Assembly: GCF_038181555.1 (NCBI RefSeq)
Contig: NZ_JBBWUA010000007.1
Location: 1 to 64,000 of the forward strand
Length of the DNA stretch: 64,000 nucleotides
Source: Desulfitobacterium sp038181555
Lineage (GTDB): Bacteria; Bacillota; Desulfitobacteriia; Desulfitobacteriales; Desulfitobacteriaceae
Direction of reading: 5' to 3'
In this document: positions 15,705 through 25,563 of the stretch, piece by piece
How positions within the stretch are numbered: position 1 is the stretch's first letter
Layout: every line of letters begins with the position of its first letter
Notes under the pieces: generated by a model
Seen by the model: the letters and a program-made list of their open reading frames with translations, nothing else
Database searches by the model: none
What the model was told of the DNA's origin: nothing
Program-made: the position numbers and the translations under genes

Positions 15705-17111
15705 GTGGAAAAGAGATGTGAGGTGGTTGATTTGCTACCTTTCTCCAACAGATACTCTCTTGGTGGAGCGTTTTTAGCTTTAGTTTTCATAGCTACCCTC
15801 ATGATTCAGGTTCCACCCTGTCAGGCTCAAGAGATAGAAGTTCAGCTGGTTTGGAAATTTAAGGACGCTGGGTGGGTCAAGATTCAAATCGAGCAGGGAA
15901 ATTATCTGCTCAAAGAAGTAAATACGGATGCCAGCACCTCAACAGCTTTTCCGGCAGGAGCTTCCCTTGAACTCACATGGGGGGGATGGTCTCCAGCCTT
16001 AAAAAAGAACTATGATCCGTTTATGATTTGGAACGGAAAAGAAATTGAGCTCCTCCAACAAGGAGAATATGGAAGTTTTTTGGTCCAAACTCCAGACGGT
16101 CAGCGGGTAAGTTATCGGGGTAGTTTAAGTCTCCGGTGGGAAGACGGCTACTGTAAATTGACTAACCACGTCGACCAAGAGGAGTATCTCAAAGGGGTAG
16201 TACCGATTGAGATGAGCAATTCTTGGGCAGGGGACGGAATAGAGGCTCTCAAAGCTCAAGCTGTTGCCGCCAGAACTTATATGGTGAGAAAAACCCGAAA
16301 TACAACTCGCATTACCGATTCACCTGATTATGATCAGGCGTATTTGGGAAGGAATGTAGAGGGTAGTGCCAGTAATGCTGTGGAGAGCACACGGGGTGAA
16401 ATCCTAGTGGACTCCATCACCTATCAACCTATTGATGCTCTTTACTCTTCTCATAATGGGGGTTATATGGAACTTGCTGAAAATGTTTGGTCCAATCCAG
16501 ATCCTCATTTTGTTTCGCAGCCGGATCCTTTCTCGGCAGGTATCGGCGGCCCTGCCGATCGCTGGCGGTTTATCGTTGGAGCGGATGTTTTAGGAAAAGC
16601 TTTCGAATTAGGACCGATTGCGAAGATTGACCTTGACAAACTCCCCTCAGGTAGGATAAAAAAGGTAAGTATGCAGGACATCTATGGTAAGCTTGTCAGT
16701 GTTAGTGGCAGGGTTTTAGTCCAAAAGTTTTATCCTTATGGACAACCGATCACCTCGCAAGCTTTTCTCGGGAACCTGTTTAGTGCCCAACGCATTCCTA
16801 ACCATGAAGCGGTATTCTCTCTAGGGCAAAGGGTAAAGGGGATGCCCATCCCGCTAAATACCAGCCAAGATTATCAAAAGCTCATGGCAACGACTTCCGG
16901 TCCCCGCCTAAGTCGCATCTTAAGCTCTTCCCAAGGAATTCGAGACGTTCCCGCGACTTATGATGTCTTTATCTTTCAGGGCCGAGGTTGGGGTCACGGG
17001 GTTGGCATGTCCCAATGGGGTGCTTATCATATGGCCCAGCGCGGCTTCACCTATCGCGAGATTCTTGACTTTTATTACCAACAGACCGATTTGATAAAGT
17101 CCTATCTTTAG
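15705..17111 (+). CDS. SpoIID/LytB domain protein
   Basis: A secreted or membrane-anchored protein of about 468 residues. A hydrophobic signal segment lies at about 20-40, followed by a Pro/Gln-rich cleavage region. The SpoIID domain occupies about 120-460, with PIEMSNSW (likely catalytic Glu), EALKAQAVAARTY, LYSSHNGGY and the terminal GRGWGHGVGMSQWGA block. SpoIID acts in peptidoglycan remodelling during spore engulfment as a lytic transglycosylase; this paralogue sits between ruvB and queA, as in several Clostridia. The start is uncertain: GTG 15705 lacks a good ribosome site, and in-frame GTG/TTG codons up to 15729 are alternatives. Confidence 0.88.
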   Translation: MEKRCEVVDLLPFSNRYSLGGAFLALVFIATLMIQVPPCQAQEIEVQLVWKFKDAGWVKIQIEQGNYLLKEVNTDASTSTAFPAGASLELTWGGWSPALKKNYDPFMIWNGKEIELLQQGEYGSFLVQTPDGQRVSYRGSLSLRWEDGYCKLTNHVDQEEYLKGVVPIEMSNSWAGDGIEALKAQAVAARTYMVRKTRNTTRITDSPDYDQAYLGRNVEGSASNAVESTRGEILVDSITYQPIDALYSSHNGGYMELAENVWSNPDPHFVSQPDPFSAGIGGPADRWRFIVGADVLGKAFELGPIAKIDLDKLPSGRIKKVSMQDIYGKLVSVSGRVLVQKFYPYGQPITSQAFLGNLFSAQRIPNHEAVFSLGQRVKGMPIPLNTSQDYQKLMATTSGPRLSRILSSSQGIRDVPATYDVFIFQGRGWGHGVGMSQWGAYHMAQRGFTYREILDFYYQQTDLIKSYL

Positions 17112-17158
17112 GATAGGGATATTAGGCTACCGATCTTTTACATAAAAGGAGAATCATT

Positions 17159-18184
17159 TTGAAAGTAGAAGATTTTGATTTTGATCTTCCCGAAGAGCTC
17201 ATTGCCCAACACCCGTTGGAGCCTCGAGATGCTTCAAGGCTTATGACGGTAAGCCGTACTAGCGGAAGAATCGAGCATCATGTGTTTCATGAGCTACCTG
17301 ATTTGCTCCAAGCGGGAGATGTCCTTGTCGTCAACAATACAAAGGTCATCCCTGCCCGATTGATTGGTGAAAAAGAGGATACCCAGGCCAAAATAGAATG
17401 TCTACTGCTTACCCGTCGTGAGAAGGATGTTTGGGAGACCCTTATTAAGCCGGGCAAACGCTTGAAAATAGGACAGACCGTTGTTTTTGGCAATGGACTC
17501 CTGAAGGGGAAACTCTTAGAAATTTTGCCTGATGGTAACCGGGTCGTGCAGTTCTGCTATGAAGGAGTTTTTGAAGCGGTTCTCGATGAATTAGGGAGTA
17601 TGCCCTTGCCTCCTTATATTACAGAACAGCTAGAAGATAAAGACCGCTACCAAACGGTGTATGCCAAGGAAAGTGGCTCAGCCGCTGCGCCTACAGCGGG
17701 CCTCCATTTCACTCCGAAGCTGATGGAGCATTTGCGGGCCCAAGGGGTGGAAATCGTAGAAATCCTACTGCATGTAGGACTAGGAACCTTCCGACCGGTT
17801 AAGGTTGACGTTATTGAAGAGCATGAAATGCATTCAGAATACTACCGAGTATCGCAAGAGGCCGCTGAACGGATCAATCAAGCTAAGGCTCAAGGGCGTC
17901 GAGTAATCGCTGTCGGAACGACCGCCTCGCGAACTCTAGAATCAGCTGCCGAAGAAAATGGCCAGATTGTCGCCCAAGAAGGATGGACGGATATTTTTAT
18001 TTACCCAGGCTACAGATTCAAAGTAGTTGATGGTTTGATTACCAACTTTCATTTTCCTAAATCTACTTTAATTATGTTGGTTAGTGCTTTAGCAGGCAAA
18101 GAACAGATTCTTGAAGCATACCATCTGGCGATCCAAGAACACTATCGCTTTTATAGCTTTGGAGATGCCATGCTTATTTTGTAA
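17159..18184 (+). CDS. queA: S-adenosylmethionine:tRNA ribosyltransferase-isomerase QueA
   Basis: A 341-residue enzyme that transfers the ribosyl part of SAM to preQ1 in tRNA, giving epoxyqueuosine. The N terminus FDFDLPEELIAQHPLEPRDASRLM and the blocks YAKESGSAAAPTAGLHFT, HVGLGTFRPV and TNFHFPKSTLIMLVSA are family signatures. The TTG start is behind AAAAGGAG. It is followed by tgt after 18 bases, the two acting in order on the same tRNA position (tgt first, then queA). Confidence 0.96.
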   Translation: MKVEDFDFDLPEELIAQHPLEPRDASRLMTVSRTSGRIEHHVFHELPDLLQAGDVLVVNNTKVIPARLIGEKEDTQAKIECLLLTRREKDVWETLIKPGKRLKIGQTVVFGNGLLKGKLLEILPDGNRVVQFCYEGVFEAVLDELGSMPLPPYITEQLEDKDRYQTVYAKESGSAAAPTAGLHFTPKLMEHLRAQGVEIVEILLHVGLGTFRPVKVDVIEEHEMHSEYYRVSQEAAERINQAKAQGRRVIAVGTTASRTLESAAEENGQIVAQEGWTDIFIYPGYRFKVVDGLITNFHFPKSTLIMLVSALAGKEQILEAYHLAIQEHYRFYSFGDAMLIL

Positions 18185-18202
18185 TAAAGGAAGTGACGAT
18201 TC

Positions 18203-19321
18203 ATGGCGGTTCGAATAGAAATACTCAAAGAAGATAGCAAAACCCGAGCTCGACTCGGCAAACTCCATACTCCTCACGGGATAATTGAAACCCCTGTGTT
18301 CATGCCCGTTGGCACCCAAGCAACAGTGAAAACTATGACCCCAGAGGAATTAAAGGAGCTGGGAGCTGGCATAATATTAAGTAATACCTATCACCTTTTC
18401 TTGCGTCCGGGTCATGAGTTGATTCGAGACGCTGGAGGACTGCATAAATTTATGCACTGGGATGGAGCGATTCTTACTGATAGCGGTGGCTTTCAGGTGT
18501 TCAGTTTAGGTGATTTGCGGAAAATCAGCGAAGAGGGAGTGGAATTTCGATCTCATCTGGATGGCTCTAAGAAGTTTTTAAGTCCTGAAATTGCTACCCA
18601 AGTGCAGATGGCCTTAGGATCAGATATTGTGATGGCCTTTGACGAATGTACTCCTTATCCCGCAACCCGTGAATATGCCAAAGCTTCTTTAGAGCGAACG
18701 ACCCGCTGGCTGAAGCGCTGTAAAGAGACCCTGACCTCGACTGATCGACAAGCTCTGTTTGGCATTGTCCAAGGGAGTATGTATGAGGATTTGCGCAAGC
18801 AAAGCGCGGCGGAAATCACCGAGTTAGATTTGCCCGGCTACGCCATAGGGGGCCTAAGCGTCGGTGAACCGAAAGAGCTCATGTACGAAGTGCTGGATTA
18901 TACCGTGCCTTTACTCCCCAGGGATCGACCACGCTACCTCATGGGAGTCGGCTCGCCGGACGCCTTGATTGAAGGGGTGATGAGAGGAATCGACATGTTT
19001 GACTGTGTTCTACCCACACGTATCGCCCGTAACGGCACTGCCCTCACTCGCTATGGAAAGGTAGTGGTGAGAAATGCTGAATCAGCTCATGATTTTTCAC
19101 CACTTGATCCAACCTGTGATTGTTATACCTGTAAGAACTATTCTCGAGCTTATCTGAGACATCTCATCAAAGCCGACGAAATTTTAGGTTTGCGCTTGAT
19201 GACCATTCACAACCTGCGTTTCTTGACCAATCTCATGGCGGAGATTCGGGAAGCGATTAAGGAAGATCGTCTAGCTGAGTATCGCCAGAAAATTTTCACT
19301 GATTACGGATATTTTAATTAA
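18203..19321 (+). CDS. tgt: tRNA-guanine transglycosylase Tgt
   Basis: A 372-residue bacterial TGT that swaps G34 of tRNAs with GUN anticodons for preQ1. The proton-shuttling and nucleophilic aspartates are visible in LTDSGGFQVFSL (about 95) and RGIDMFDCVLPTR (about 265); the zinc site is CDCYTC plus a later His in YLRHL (about 305-325). AAAGGAAG precedes the ATG. It lies in the queA-tgt-yajC-secDF series that is conserved across bacteria. Confidence 0.97.
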   Translation: MAVRIEILKEDSKTRARLGKLHTPHGIIETPVFMPVGTQATVKTMTPEELKELGAGIILSNTYHLFLRPGHELIRDAGGLHKFMHWDGAILTDSGGFQVFSLGDLRKISEEGVEFRSHLDGSKKFLSPEIATQVQMALGSDIVMAFDECTPYPATREYAKASLERTTRWLKRCKETLTSTDRQALFGIVQGSMYEDLRKQSAAEITELDLPGYAIGGLSVGEPKELMYEVLDYTVPLLPRDRPRYLMGVGSPDALIEGVMRGIDMFDCVLPTRIARNGTALTRYGKVVVRNAESAHDFSPLDPTCDCYTCKNYSRAYLRHLIKADEILGLRLMTIHNLRFLTNLMAEIREAIKEDRLAEYRQKIFTDYGYFN

Positions 19322-19407
19322 TCCCGGCAATGAGCAGGATTTCTTCGGTGCCATAGGGAATAATTACTAAAGTAAATTAGACAAAACTAAAGGGGGCTAA
19401 TCAATCT

Positions 19408-19779
19408 ATGGATTCAGGTACAACGACTCTTCTTCTTTATATGGCTGTTTTCTTTGCAATTATGTATTTCTTTATGATCAGACCACAACAAAAGCAGCAA
19501 AAGCAAAGACAAGCTATGCTGGCTAGCCTTAAAGTCAACGATAAGATTATTACTGCCGGTGGGATACATGGTAAAATCAAAAAAATTAAAGAAGACTCAG
19601 TTATGATTCTTATCGCCGATAAAGTAGAAGTCGAATTAAACAAATCTGGCGTCGTCACAGTAGTCAATCGCGAAATTGTTGTTGAAAAAGGTAAGTTGTT
19701 TGGCAAAAAGGATAATGAGAAGAAAGACGAAGTGGAAAATAAAGAAGAAAGCGAAGCCCAAGAGAACTCCGCTGAGTAA
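19408..19779 (+). CDS. yajC: Preprotein translocase accessory subunit YajC
   Basis: A 123-residue single-pass membrane protein that joins the SecDF complex. One transmembrane helix (about 5-24) ends in FFMIRPQQKQQKQRQAM, the diagnostic segment, followed by a small domain with NDKIITAGGIHGKI. The C-terminal tail is a charged Lys/Glu repeat. AAAGGGGGC precedes the ATG. secDF follows after one intervening gene. Confidence 0.94.
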   Translation: MDSGTTTLLLYMAVFFAIMYFFMIRPQQKQQKQRQAMLASLKVNDKIITAGGIHGKIKKIKEDSVMILIADKVEVELNKSGVVTVVNREIVVEKGKLFGKKDNEKKDEVENKEESEAQENSAE

Positions 19780-19832
19780 GAGAGTATTCGAAGAATGCCA
19801 CAGCCAATCTCGGGTACAATAGGTAAGATAGG

Positions 19833-19866
19833 ATAAGCAAGTGGACGAATCTACTTGCTTATTTCA
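19833..19866 (+). terminator. Terminator after yajC
   Basis: A perfect 10-bp stem (ATAAGCAAGT / ACTTGCTTAT) with a 10-base loop is followed by TTCATT. The T tract is short, so some read-through is likely. Confidence 0.6.
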
Positions 19867-19922
19867 TTGGGAATAGCCAACACTTCTGTGGTGATAATAA
19901 CCACGAACAGGAGGGGCATAGT

Positions 19923-20660
19923 GTGACTTACGAAGAGCATATTCGCAAAGAATTATTGCGGTGGCAAAAGAAAATGCTTAAAGCCCCTGGGTTGTTGGAA
20001 AAGGGATCGAAAGCAATACAGGGAAAAGTCAATAATCTTTATCCTCAAAAATTTCTTGATGCCCTGACTGTGACCATCAAAGGACTGATTAAAGGCGTTC
20101 TTTTTGGACTTGAATTTATTCCTAAAGGGAAACCTCTAAAAAACATGGATTTGAGTGTCAGAGATCAACGTGCTTTAGAACTACTTAAGACCTATAAGCG
20201 GATAGCTGCAGCTGAAGGTGCCGGGACAGGGGCTGGCGGATTTGTGCTGGGAATTGCCGATTTCCCGGCCCTGATTGCGATTAAATTAAAATTTCTGTTC
20301 GAGCTTGCTCATATCTATGGCTATTCTACCGAAGACTATAAAGAACGCTTATATATTCTCTTTGTTTTTCAACTGGCATTTTCTAGCCAACAAAAGCGCC
20401 CCTATGTCTACCATAAACTAGTTCGTTGGGAAGATACGGTGCAGGATTACCCCCAAAGCAAAGCAATGGAAAAATTCGACTGGGAACAATTCCAGATTGA
20501 GTATCGGGATGCGATCGATTTAAGAAAGATGCTCCAAATGCTACCGGGAATCGGTGCTGTGGTAGGGTTGATCGCTAATTACGGATTGCTGGAGGACTTA
20601 GGACAAGTAGGCATGAATTGCTACCGCATGAGAATCCTTCAAGAAAAAGGGTTAAATTAA
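19923..20660 (+). CDS. EcsC family protein
   Basis: A 245-residue protein of the EcsC family, named from the third gene of the Bacillus ecs operon; its molecular function is not established. Family features are the Gly/Ala-rich AAAEGAGTGAGGFVLGIADFPALIAIKLKFLFELAHIYGYS segment (about residues 98-140) and a C-terminal helical region with GIGAVVGLIANYGLL. The GTG start is behind AGGAGGGGCATAGT. It lies between yajC and secDF and is an addition to that conserved pair; secDF has its own promoter after it. Confidence 0.82.
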   Translation: MTYEEHIRKELLRWQKKMLKAPGLLEKGSKAIQGKVNNLYPQKFLDALTVTIKGLIKGVLFGLEFIPKGKPLKNMDLSVRDQRALELLKTYKRIAAAEGAGTGAGGFVLGIADFPALIAIKLKFLFELAHIYGYSTEDYKERLYILFVFQLAFSSQQKRPYVYHKLVRWEDTVQDYPQSKAMEKFDWEQFQIEYRDAIDLRKMLQMLPGIGAVVGLIANYGLLEDLGQVGMNCYRMRILQEKGLN

Positions 20661-20667
20661 CCACTAA

Positions 20668-20697
20668 TTGACACCATTATGGAACGAGGACTATAAT
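20668..20697 (+). promoter_or_regulatory. Promoter of secDF
   Basis: TTGACA at 20668-20673, an 18-base spacer and TATAAT at 20692-20697, 50 bases before the start codon. It is a near-consensus sigma-A promoter. Confidence 0.8.
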
Positions 20698-20746
20698 ATA
20701 GTTTGGCATGGGCAAGTCCCAGGACAATTTTAAGGGAGGAAAAATA

Positions 20747-22951
20747 ATGAAAAGGGGAAGCATCCTGAAGTTAACAGCAGCTATGTTGCTGATTATCATC
20801 GCAGTCGTATTCTCAGTCAAACCCCTTACAGATTCGGAAAAAGGGATTTCGTTGGGACTTGACTTACGCGGGGGAGTTCATCTCGTCTTACAAGCTGTAG
20901 CAGGTCCGGACGGGGCAGAAATTACTACTGAAGATATGGACAAAGCTAAAAGCATTATTGAAAGACGTGTCAATGAAATGGGCCTTTCCGAGCCTGTCGT
21001 GCAGGCTGATTTAGCTAAGAAACGTATCATTGTTGACTTGGCCGGAGTCCAGGATCCAGATAAAGCTGTGGAAACCTTGAAAACCACAGCTAAGCTAACT
21101 TTCAAAGACCCTCAGGGTAATGTTGTGATTGAAGGAGCCGATTTGAAGGATGCCCGCGCGGGGCAGGGTCAATCGGGTAATGTTGTTCACCTTACTTTTA
21201 CTCCGGAAGGGACCAAGAAGTTTGCCGAAGCGACCTCAAGAAGTCTCGGTCAACAGATTGGAATCTACTTGGATGATCAACTTTTGCAAAATCCCAGAGT
21301 CGAAAGTGCCATAACAAATGGACAAGCTGAGATTACTGGATATAGCTCTCTGGAAGAAGCAGCGGAATATGCAGTATTGCTTCGTTCCGGCGCACTGCCA
21401 GTGAGTTTAACGATTGAAGAGAAACGCACCGTGGGAGCTACTCTTGGGGTAGATTCCCTTAATAAAAGTATTGATGCCGGTATTGCTGCTTTAGGCTTTA
21501 TTATTTTATTTATGTTGGTCTTATATCGCTTACCGGGGTTGGTTGCTAATATTTCTCTCGTTGTCTTTACTCTGATTGTGCTCTGGGCATTAAAAGGATT
21601 TGGAGCAGTACTTACTTTACCGGGAATCGCGGGGATGATTCTATCTATAGGAATGACAGTGGACTTAAACATTATCATTTATGAAAGAATCAAAGAAGAG
21701 ATTCAATTAGGAAAATCCTTGCGTGCAGCAGTGGAGGCAGGCTTTAGTCGTGCTTTCCTGACAGTCTTTGACTCGAACATCACCACCTTATTTGCAGCTG
21801 CTACCCTATTTTTCTTAGGAACAAGCTCTATCAAGGGCTTTGCCATTACTTTGGCGATTGGTATTTTTGCCAGCTTATTTACGGCAATCACCTTTACCCG
21901 CATGATTTTGCGTTGGATTGTAGGTGTAAATCCCCGTATGAGTACTGCTTGGTTTGGGGTCAAGCCTGAGAATAAGGATTCTGAGACGAAAGCTAAGGCA
22001 TCTACTCCAGCAGCTCATGCGGCAACCTATGACGAAGTCAAGAATTCCATACCTTTCTACTTTAATGTAGTTAAGCGGCGTAATATATGGTTTGCCATCT
22101 CGCTCATCTTGATTTCGGTCAGTATCGGTTCCTTGTTTGTTAGAAACCTGAATCTGGGCGTGGACTTCACGGGTGGTACCATGATGGATGTGAAATTCAA
22201 TCAACAGGTTACCCAAGAGGATGTTACTGCGGCTATGGACTCAGTAGGTCTGGAAGGAAGCGTCCAACTTTCTGATAATGATACAACTGCTCTGATTCGT
22301 ACCTCGGCCTTAGAAGGGAACCAGCGTAACGAACTACTTTCGGCGCTGCAAACGAATGTGGGCGATTATGACAAAGAAACCCTAAAGGAAGACCTTGTCG
22401 GACCGGCTATTGGTGAAGAGTTAACCAATAACGCCTTTTTATCCTTGGCCATCGCCGCGGTCCTCATGTTGATTTATATTGCTTTCCGTTTCCAATTTGC
22501 GTATGCAGTATCAGGAATTTTGGCCTTGCTGCACGACGTTATCATCACCGTGGGGGTATTCTCTCTTTTCCAATGGGAAGTAGATTCCACCTTTGTGGCG
22601 GCCATCTTGACCATCTTCGGTTATTCCATCAACGATACCGTGGTTATTTTTGACCGGATCAGAGAAAATGAACCGCGTCTGAAACGAAACGATAGCTACG
22701 AGGATATGGTGGATAAATCCATCTGGCAGATGATGGGACGTTCCATTAAGACGGCTTTAACTGTGATTATTTCGCTCCTCGCTTTACTGATTTTCGGCGG
22801 AGAGTCGACTCAAGGCTTCGCTTTAGCTATGCTCATCGGTTGTTTAGCAGGTGCCTATTCCTCAATCTTTAATGCCAGCCAAATCTTGGTTGAAATTAAG
22901 AAGAGAATAACATCCAAACGCGGTGGCAATCCGTCTCGCGCCAAAGCCTAA
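20747..22951 (+). CDS. secDF: Fused protein translocase subunit SecDF
   Basis: A 734-residue membrane protein joining SecD and SecF in one chain; the proton-driven pair pulls secreted proteins out of the Sec channel. The SecD half has LGLDLRGGVHLVLQ near residue 40, the periplasmic-type P1 region, then six helices. The SecF half starts near 440 with NLGVDFTGGTMMD and has six more helices, including YSINDTVVIFDRIRE. The start is set at ATG 20747 because GGGAGG lies 7 bases upstream; the frame is open 13 codons further. Fused SecDF is usual in Bacillus and some Clostridia. Confidence 0.95.
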   Translation: MKRGSILKLTAAMLLIIIAVVFSVKPLTDSEKGISLGLDLRGGVHLVLQAVAGPDGAEITTEDMDKAKSIIERRVNEMGLSEPVVQADLAKKRIIVDLAGVQDPDKAVETLKTTAKLTFKDPQGNVVIEGADLKDARAGQGQSGNVVHLTFTPEGTKKFAEATSRSLGQQIGIYLDDQLLQNPRVESAITNGQAEITGYSSLEEAAEYAVLLRSGALPVSLTIEEKRTVGATLGVDSLNKSIDAGIAALGFIILFMLVLYRLPGLVANISLVVFTLIVLWALKGFGAVLTLPGIAGMILSIGMTVDLNIIIYERIKEEIQLGKSLRAAVEAGFSRAFLTVFDSNITTLFAAATLFFLGTSSIKGFAITLAIGIFASLFTAITFTRMILRWIVGVNPRMSTAWFGVKPENKDSETKAKASTPAAHAATYDEVKNSIPFYFNVVKRRNIWFAISLILISVSIGSLFVRNLNLGVDFTGGTMMDVKFNQQVTQEDVTAAMDSVGLEGSVQLSDNDTTALIRTSALEGNQRNELLSALQTNVGDYDKETLKEDLVGPAIGEELTNNAFLSLAIAAVLMLIYIAFRFQFAYAVSGILALLHDVIITVGVFSLFQWEVDSTFVAAILTIFGYSINDTVVIFDRIRENEPRLKRNDSYEDMVDKSIWQMMGRSIKTALTVIISLLALLIFGGESTQGFALAMLIGCLAGAYSSIFNASQILVEIKKRITSKRGGNPSRAKA

Positions 22952-23038
22952 GCTATGGATGGAATCAATAATTATTTAAACTGAGGTATTTCATAACCTA
23001 ATGTAATCCATGACCTAACGTATAATAATGTAACTCTA

Positions 23039-23070
23039 GAAATTCCGGGCTCGACCCGGAATTTCTTTTA
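23039..23070 (+). terminator. Terminator after secDF
   Basis: A perfect 11-bp stem (GAAATTCCGGG / CCCGGAATTTC) with a 5-base loop and TTTTAAT. Confidence 0.85.
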
Positions 23071-23182
23071 ATGATTTTTTATAAGAATATAATTTTTCAA
23101 TATTTATTTAATATTATAGGTGCATTTTTTGCGGTCCTGTACTATAATACATTCTAAACAGATATAAAGGAGGAGTGGGCGT

Positions 23183-24874
23183 ATGAGGATGTCAGGAGCT
23201 CGAGCAGTGATTGAATGCTTGAAGCAAGAAGATGTGGATATCGTATTTGGATATCCGGGAGGGGCGGTCTTGACGCTATATGATGCGCTTTATGAGACCC
23301 AATTTCCTCACATCCTTACTCGACATGAGCAAGGTGCAGTGCATGCTGCCGATGGATATGCACGATCCACTGGAAAAGTAGGAGTATGTATTGCTACTTC
23401 AGGACCGGGAGCAACGAATTTGATTACGGGTATTGCTACAGCTTATATGGATTCGATTCCGATGGTGGCAATCACGGGTCAGGTGGCAGTGTCTTATATT
23501 GGCCGCGATTCATTTCAGGAAGCAGATGTCACCGGGATTACCACCCCGATCACAAAGCACAACTACCTGGTTAAAGACGTTCATGATTTGGCGAGAGTAT
23601 TTAAAGAGGCTTTTCATATTGCCCGGACAGGTCGACCTGGACCGGTGCTCATTGATATTGCCAAAGATGTTTTTGCCAAAGAAATAGATTTTCACTACCC
23701 AGATACGGTTAATTTAAGAGGATACAAACCGCTCTTTGAGGGAGACTCTCGGGTGATTGCTCAAGTGGCAGAGGAGCTAGCTAAGGCGCAAAGACCGCTG
23801 GTTTTTGTGGGCGGAGGGGTAAATCTCGCCGATATTTCACCGGCCTTAAGTGAATTTGTGGAGTATACGAATATTCCTGTCATTACGAGTCTGATGGGGT
23901 TAGGGTGTATTCCGGATCGACATCCCCAGAATTTCGGCATGGTCGGCATGCACGGGACGTATGCTGCTAATATGGCTACCACCCATGCGGATTTGTTGAT
24001 CGGTCTGGGAGTACGCTTTGATGATCGGGTCACAGGTTTGGTCGCTGATTTTGCCTCCAAAGCCAAGGTGATTCATTTTGATATCGACCCGGCGGAAATC
24101 AATAAAAATATTATTGCCAATATACGGGTTGTAGGAGATTTGAAGTGGTCTATCCCTGCTATGCTAACGAAGGTTAAAGAACGCACAGCCGATGCTTGGA
24201 AAGCCTTAAACCCTGAGTGGAAAGCACAACTTAATGAATGGCGGGAAATGAATCCACTCACCTATACGCCACGTGAAGGGGTCGTATTGCCTCAACAACT
24301 GATTGAAAGCGTCAGCCAACATGCCGACAGTGATGCAGTGGTGGTGACTGATGTTGGCCAGCATCAGATGTGGGCAAGCCAATTCTATGAGTTTAGACAA
24401 CCCCGCACCCTGCTCACATCAGGTGGTCTGGGGACCATGGGGTATGGACTACCTGCGGCCTTAGGTGCTCAGGTGGGTTGCCCCGGACGCCAAATTTTGC
24501 TGTTTACCGGTGATGGTGGTTTTATGATGAACTGTCAAGAATTATCGGCCTTAGCGGATTTAGAGTTACCGGTCAAGGTGTTTATTCTCAATAATCAGGT
24601 TCTGGGCATGGTCGCTCAGTGGCAACGGATGTTCTACAATGGCCATTATTCTCATTCCACCCTTAAAGGTCATACAGATTTTGTGAAACTCGCCGAAGCC
24701 ATGGGTGTGACGGGACTGCGGGTTACCCAACCCCAAGAGGTTGAGGGGGCAATTCAAAAGGCTTTGGCGATCAAAGGACCTGTAGTCGTGGATGTTCGAA
24801 TTCCTGAGGACGAAAATGTTTTGCCAATGGTTCCGGCAGGAGGACGACTTGACCAAATGATTATGGGAGGGTGA
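23183..24874 (+). CDS. ilvB: Acetolactate synthase large subunit
   Basis: A 563-residue TPP enzyme that condenses two pyruvates, or pyruvate and 2-oxobutyrate, in branched-chain amino-acid synthesis. The N-terminal domain has VDIVFGYPGGAVLTLYD and the TPP Glu in LTRHEQGAVHAADGYARSTG; a middle FAD-binding domain follows; the C-terminal domain has GDGGFMMNCQELSAL-x-LPVKVFILNNQVLGMV, the Mg-TPP motif. AAGGAGGAG precedes the ATG. The regulatory subunit follows after 6 bases. No T-box leader is visible upstream, although ilv genes often have one in Firmicutes. Confidence 0.96.
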   Translation: MRMSGARAVIECLKQEDVDIVFGYPGGAVLTLYDALYETQFPHILTRHEQGAVHAADGYARSTGKVGVCIATSGPGATNLITGIATAYMDSIPMVAITGQVAVSYIGRDSFQEADVTGITTPITKHNYLVKDVHDLARVFKEAFHIARTGRPGPVLIDIAKDVFAKEIDFHYPDTVNLRGYKPLFEGDSRVIAQVAEELAKAQRPLVFVGGGVNLADISPALSEFVEYTNIPVITSLMGLGCIPDRHPQNFGMVGMHGTYAANMATTHADLLIGLGVRFDDRVTGLVADFASKAKVIHFDIDPAEINKNIIANIRVVGDLKWSIPAMLTKVKERTADAWKALNPEWKAQLNEWREMNPLTYTPREGVVLPQQLIESVSQHADSDAVVVTDVGQHQMWASQFYEFRQPRTLLTSGGLGTMGYGLPAALGAQVGCPGRQILLFTGDGGFMMNCQELSALADLELPVKVFILNNQVLGMVAQWQRMFYNGHYSHSTLKGHTDFVKLAEAMGVTGLRVTQPQEVEGAIQKALAIKGPVVVDVRIPEDENVLPMVPAGGRLDQMIMGG

Positions 24875-24880
24875 GAGATT

Positions 24881-25375
24881 ATGAGACACACTTTGGCCGT
24901 ATTGGTTGAGAATCGCCCCGGGGTATTAACCCATATCTCGGGATTGATCAGCCGGAGGGCGTTTAATATCGAAAGCATAGCTGCGGGTTATACGGAAGAA
25001 CCGGATACGACACGCATTACTGTGGTGGTTCAAGCAGATGAGCTCGAGTTGGAGCAGGTGGTTAACCAACTCTCCAAGCTCGTCGATGTTATTAAGATTA
25101 CGAATCTAACAGAAACGGATTCCATTCAGAGAGAATTAGCCATGATCAAGGTTAAAGCCAGCAGCGAGACCCGCTCGGATGTCGTGGATATCGTGGATAT
25201 CTTCCGGGCCAAGATCGTCGATGTGAATAGGGAAACCATGGTCATCGAATTAACAGGGGAAGAAACCAAGATTGATGCTCTCTGTGAAGTTCTTAAGGAT
25301 TATGGGATTATCGAGATTGTGCGAACCGGAAAGGTTGCTTTATCTCGTGGACCTATCCCAGCAAAAAATGTATAA
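24881..25375 (+). CDS. ilvN: Acetolactate synthase regulatory subunit
   Basis: A 164-residue small subunit that activates IlvB and gives valine feedback inhibition. The N-terminal ACT domain (HTLAVLVENRPGVLTHISGLISRRAFNIESIAAG) is clear; the C-terminal half (about 85-160) matches the second ALS small-subunit domain. GGGAGG precedes the ATG. A terminator lies just after, so ilvBN is a two-gene unit here; ilvC, ilvD and leu genes are not adjacent. Confidence 0.95.
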   Translation: MRHTLAVLVENRPGVLTHISGLISRRAFNIESIAAGYTEEPDTTRITVVVQADELELEQVVNQLSKLVDVIKITNLTETDSIQRELAMIKVKASSETRSDVVDIVDIFRAKIVDVNRETMVIELTGEETKIDALCEVLKDYGIIEIVRTGKVALSRGPIPAKNV

Positions 25376-25379
25376 ATCC

Positions 25380-25427
25380 AAAAGCGGTGCACCCCGAAGC
25401 TATGGTTCGAGGGTGCGCCGCTTTTGC
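25380..25427 (+). terminator. Terminator after ilvBN
   Basis: AAAAGCGGTGCACCC pairs with GGGTGCGCCGCTTTT (one wobble) around a 16-base loop, 5 bases after the stop codon. Confidence 0.85.
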
Positions 25428-25563
25428 TATAGGCTATTATCTATGTAGTTGTCGTGTTGAGCATGTTGCCTTTGCAGGGGGAATTAACCACCACGGAGAA
25501 TATAAAGGCATATAAGGTTGTCTTAATTTTACGCAAGATATATCCTCTGAGGGAGCTGAAGAT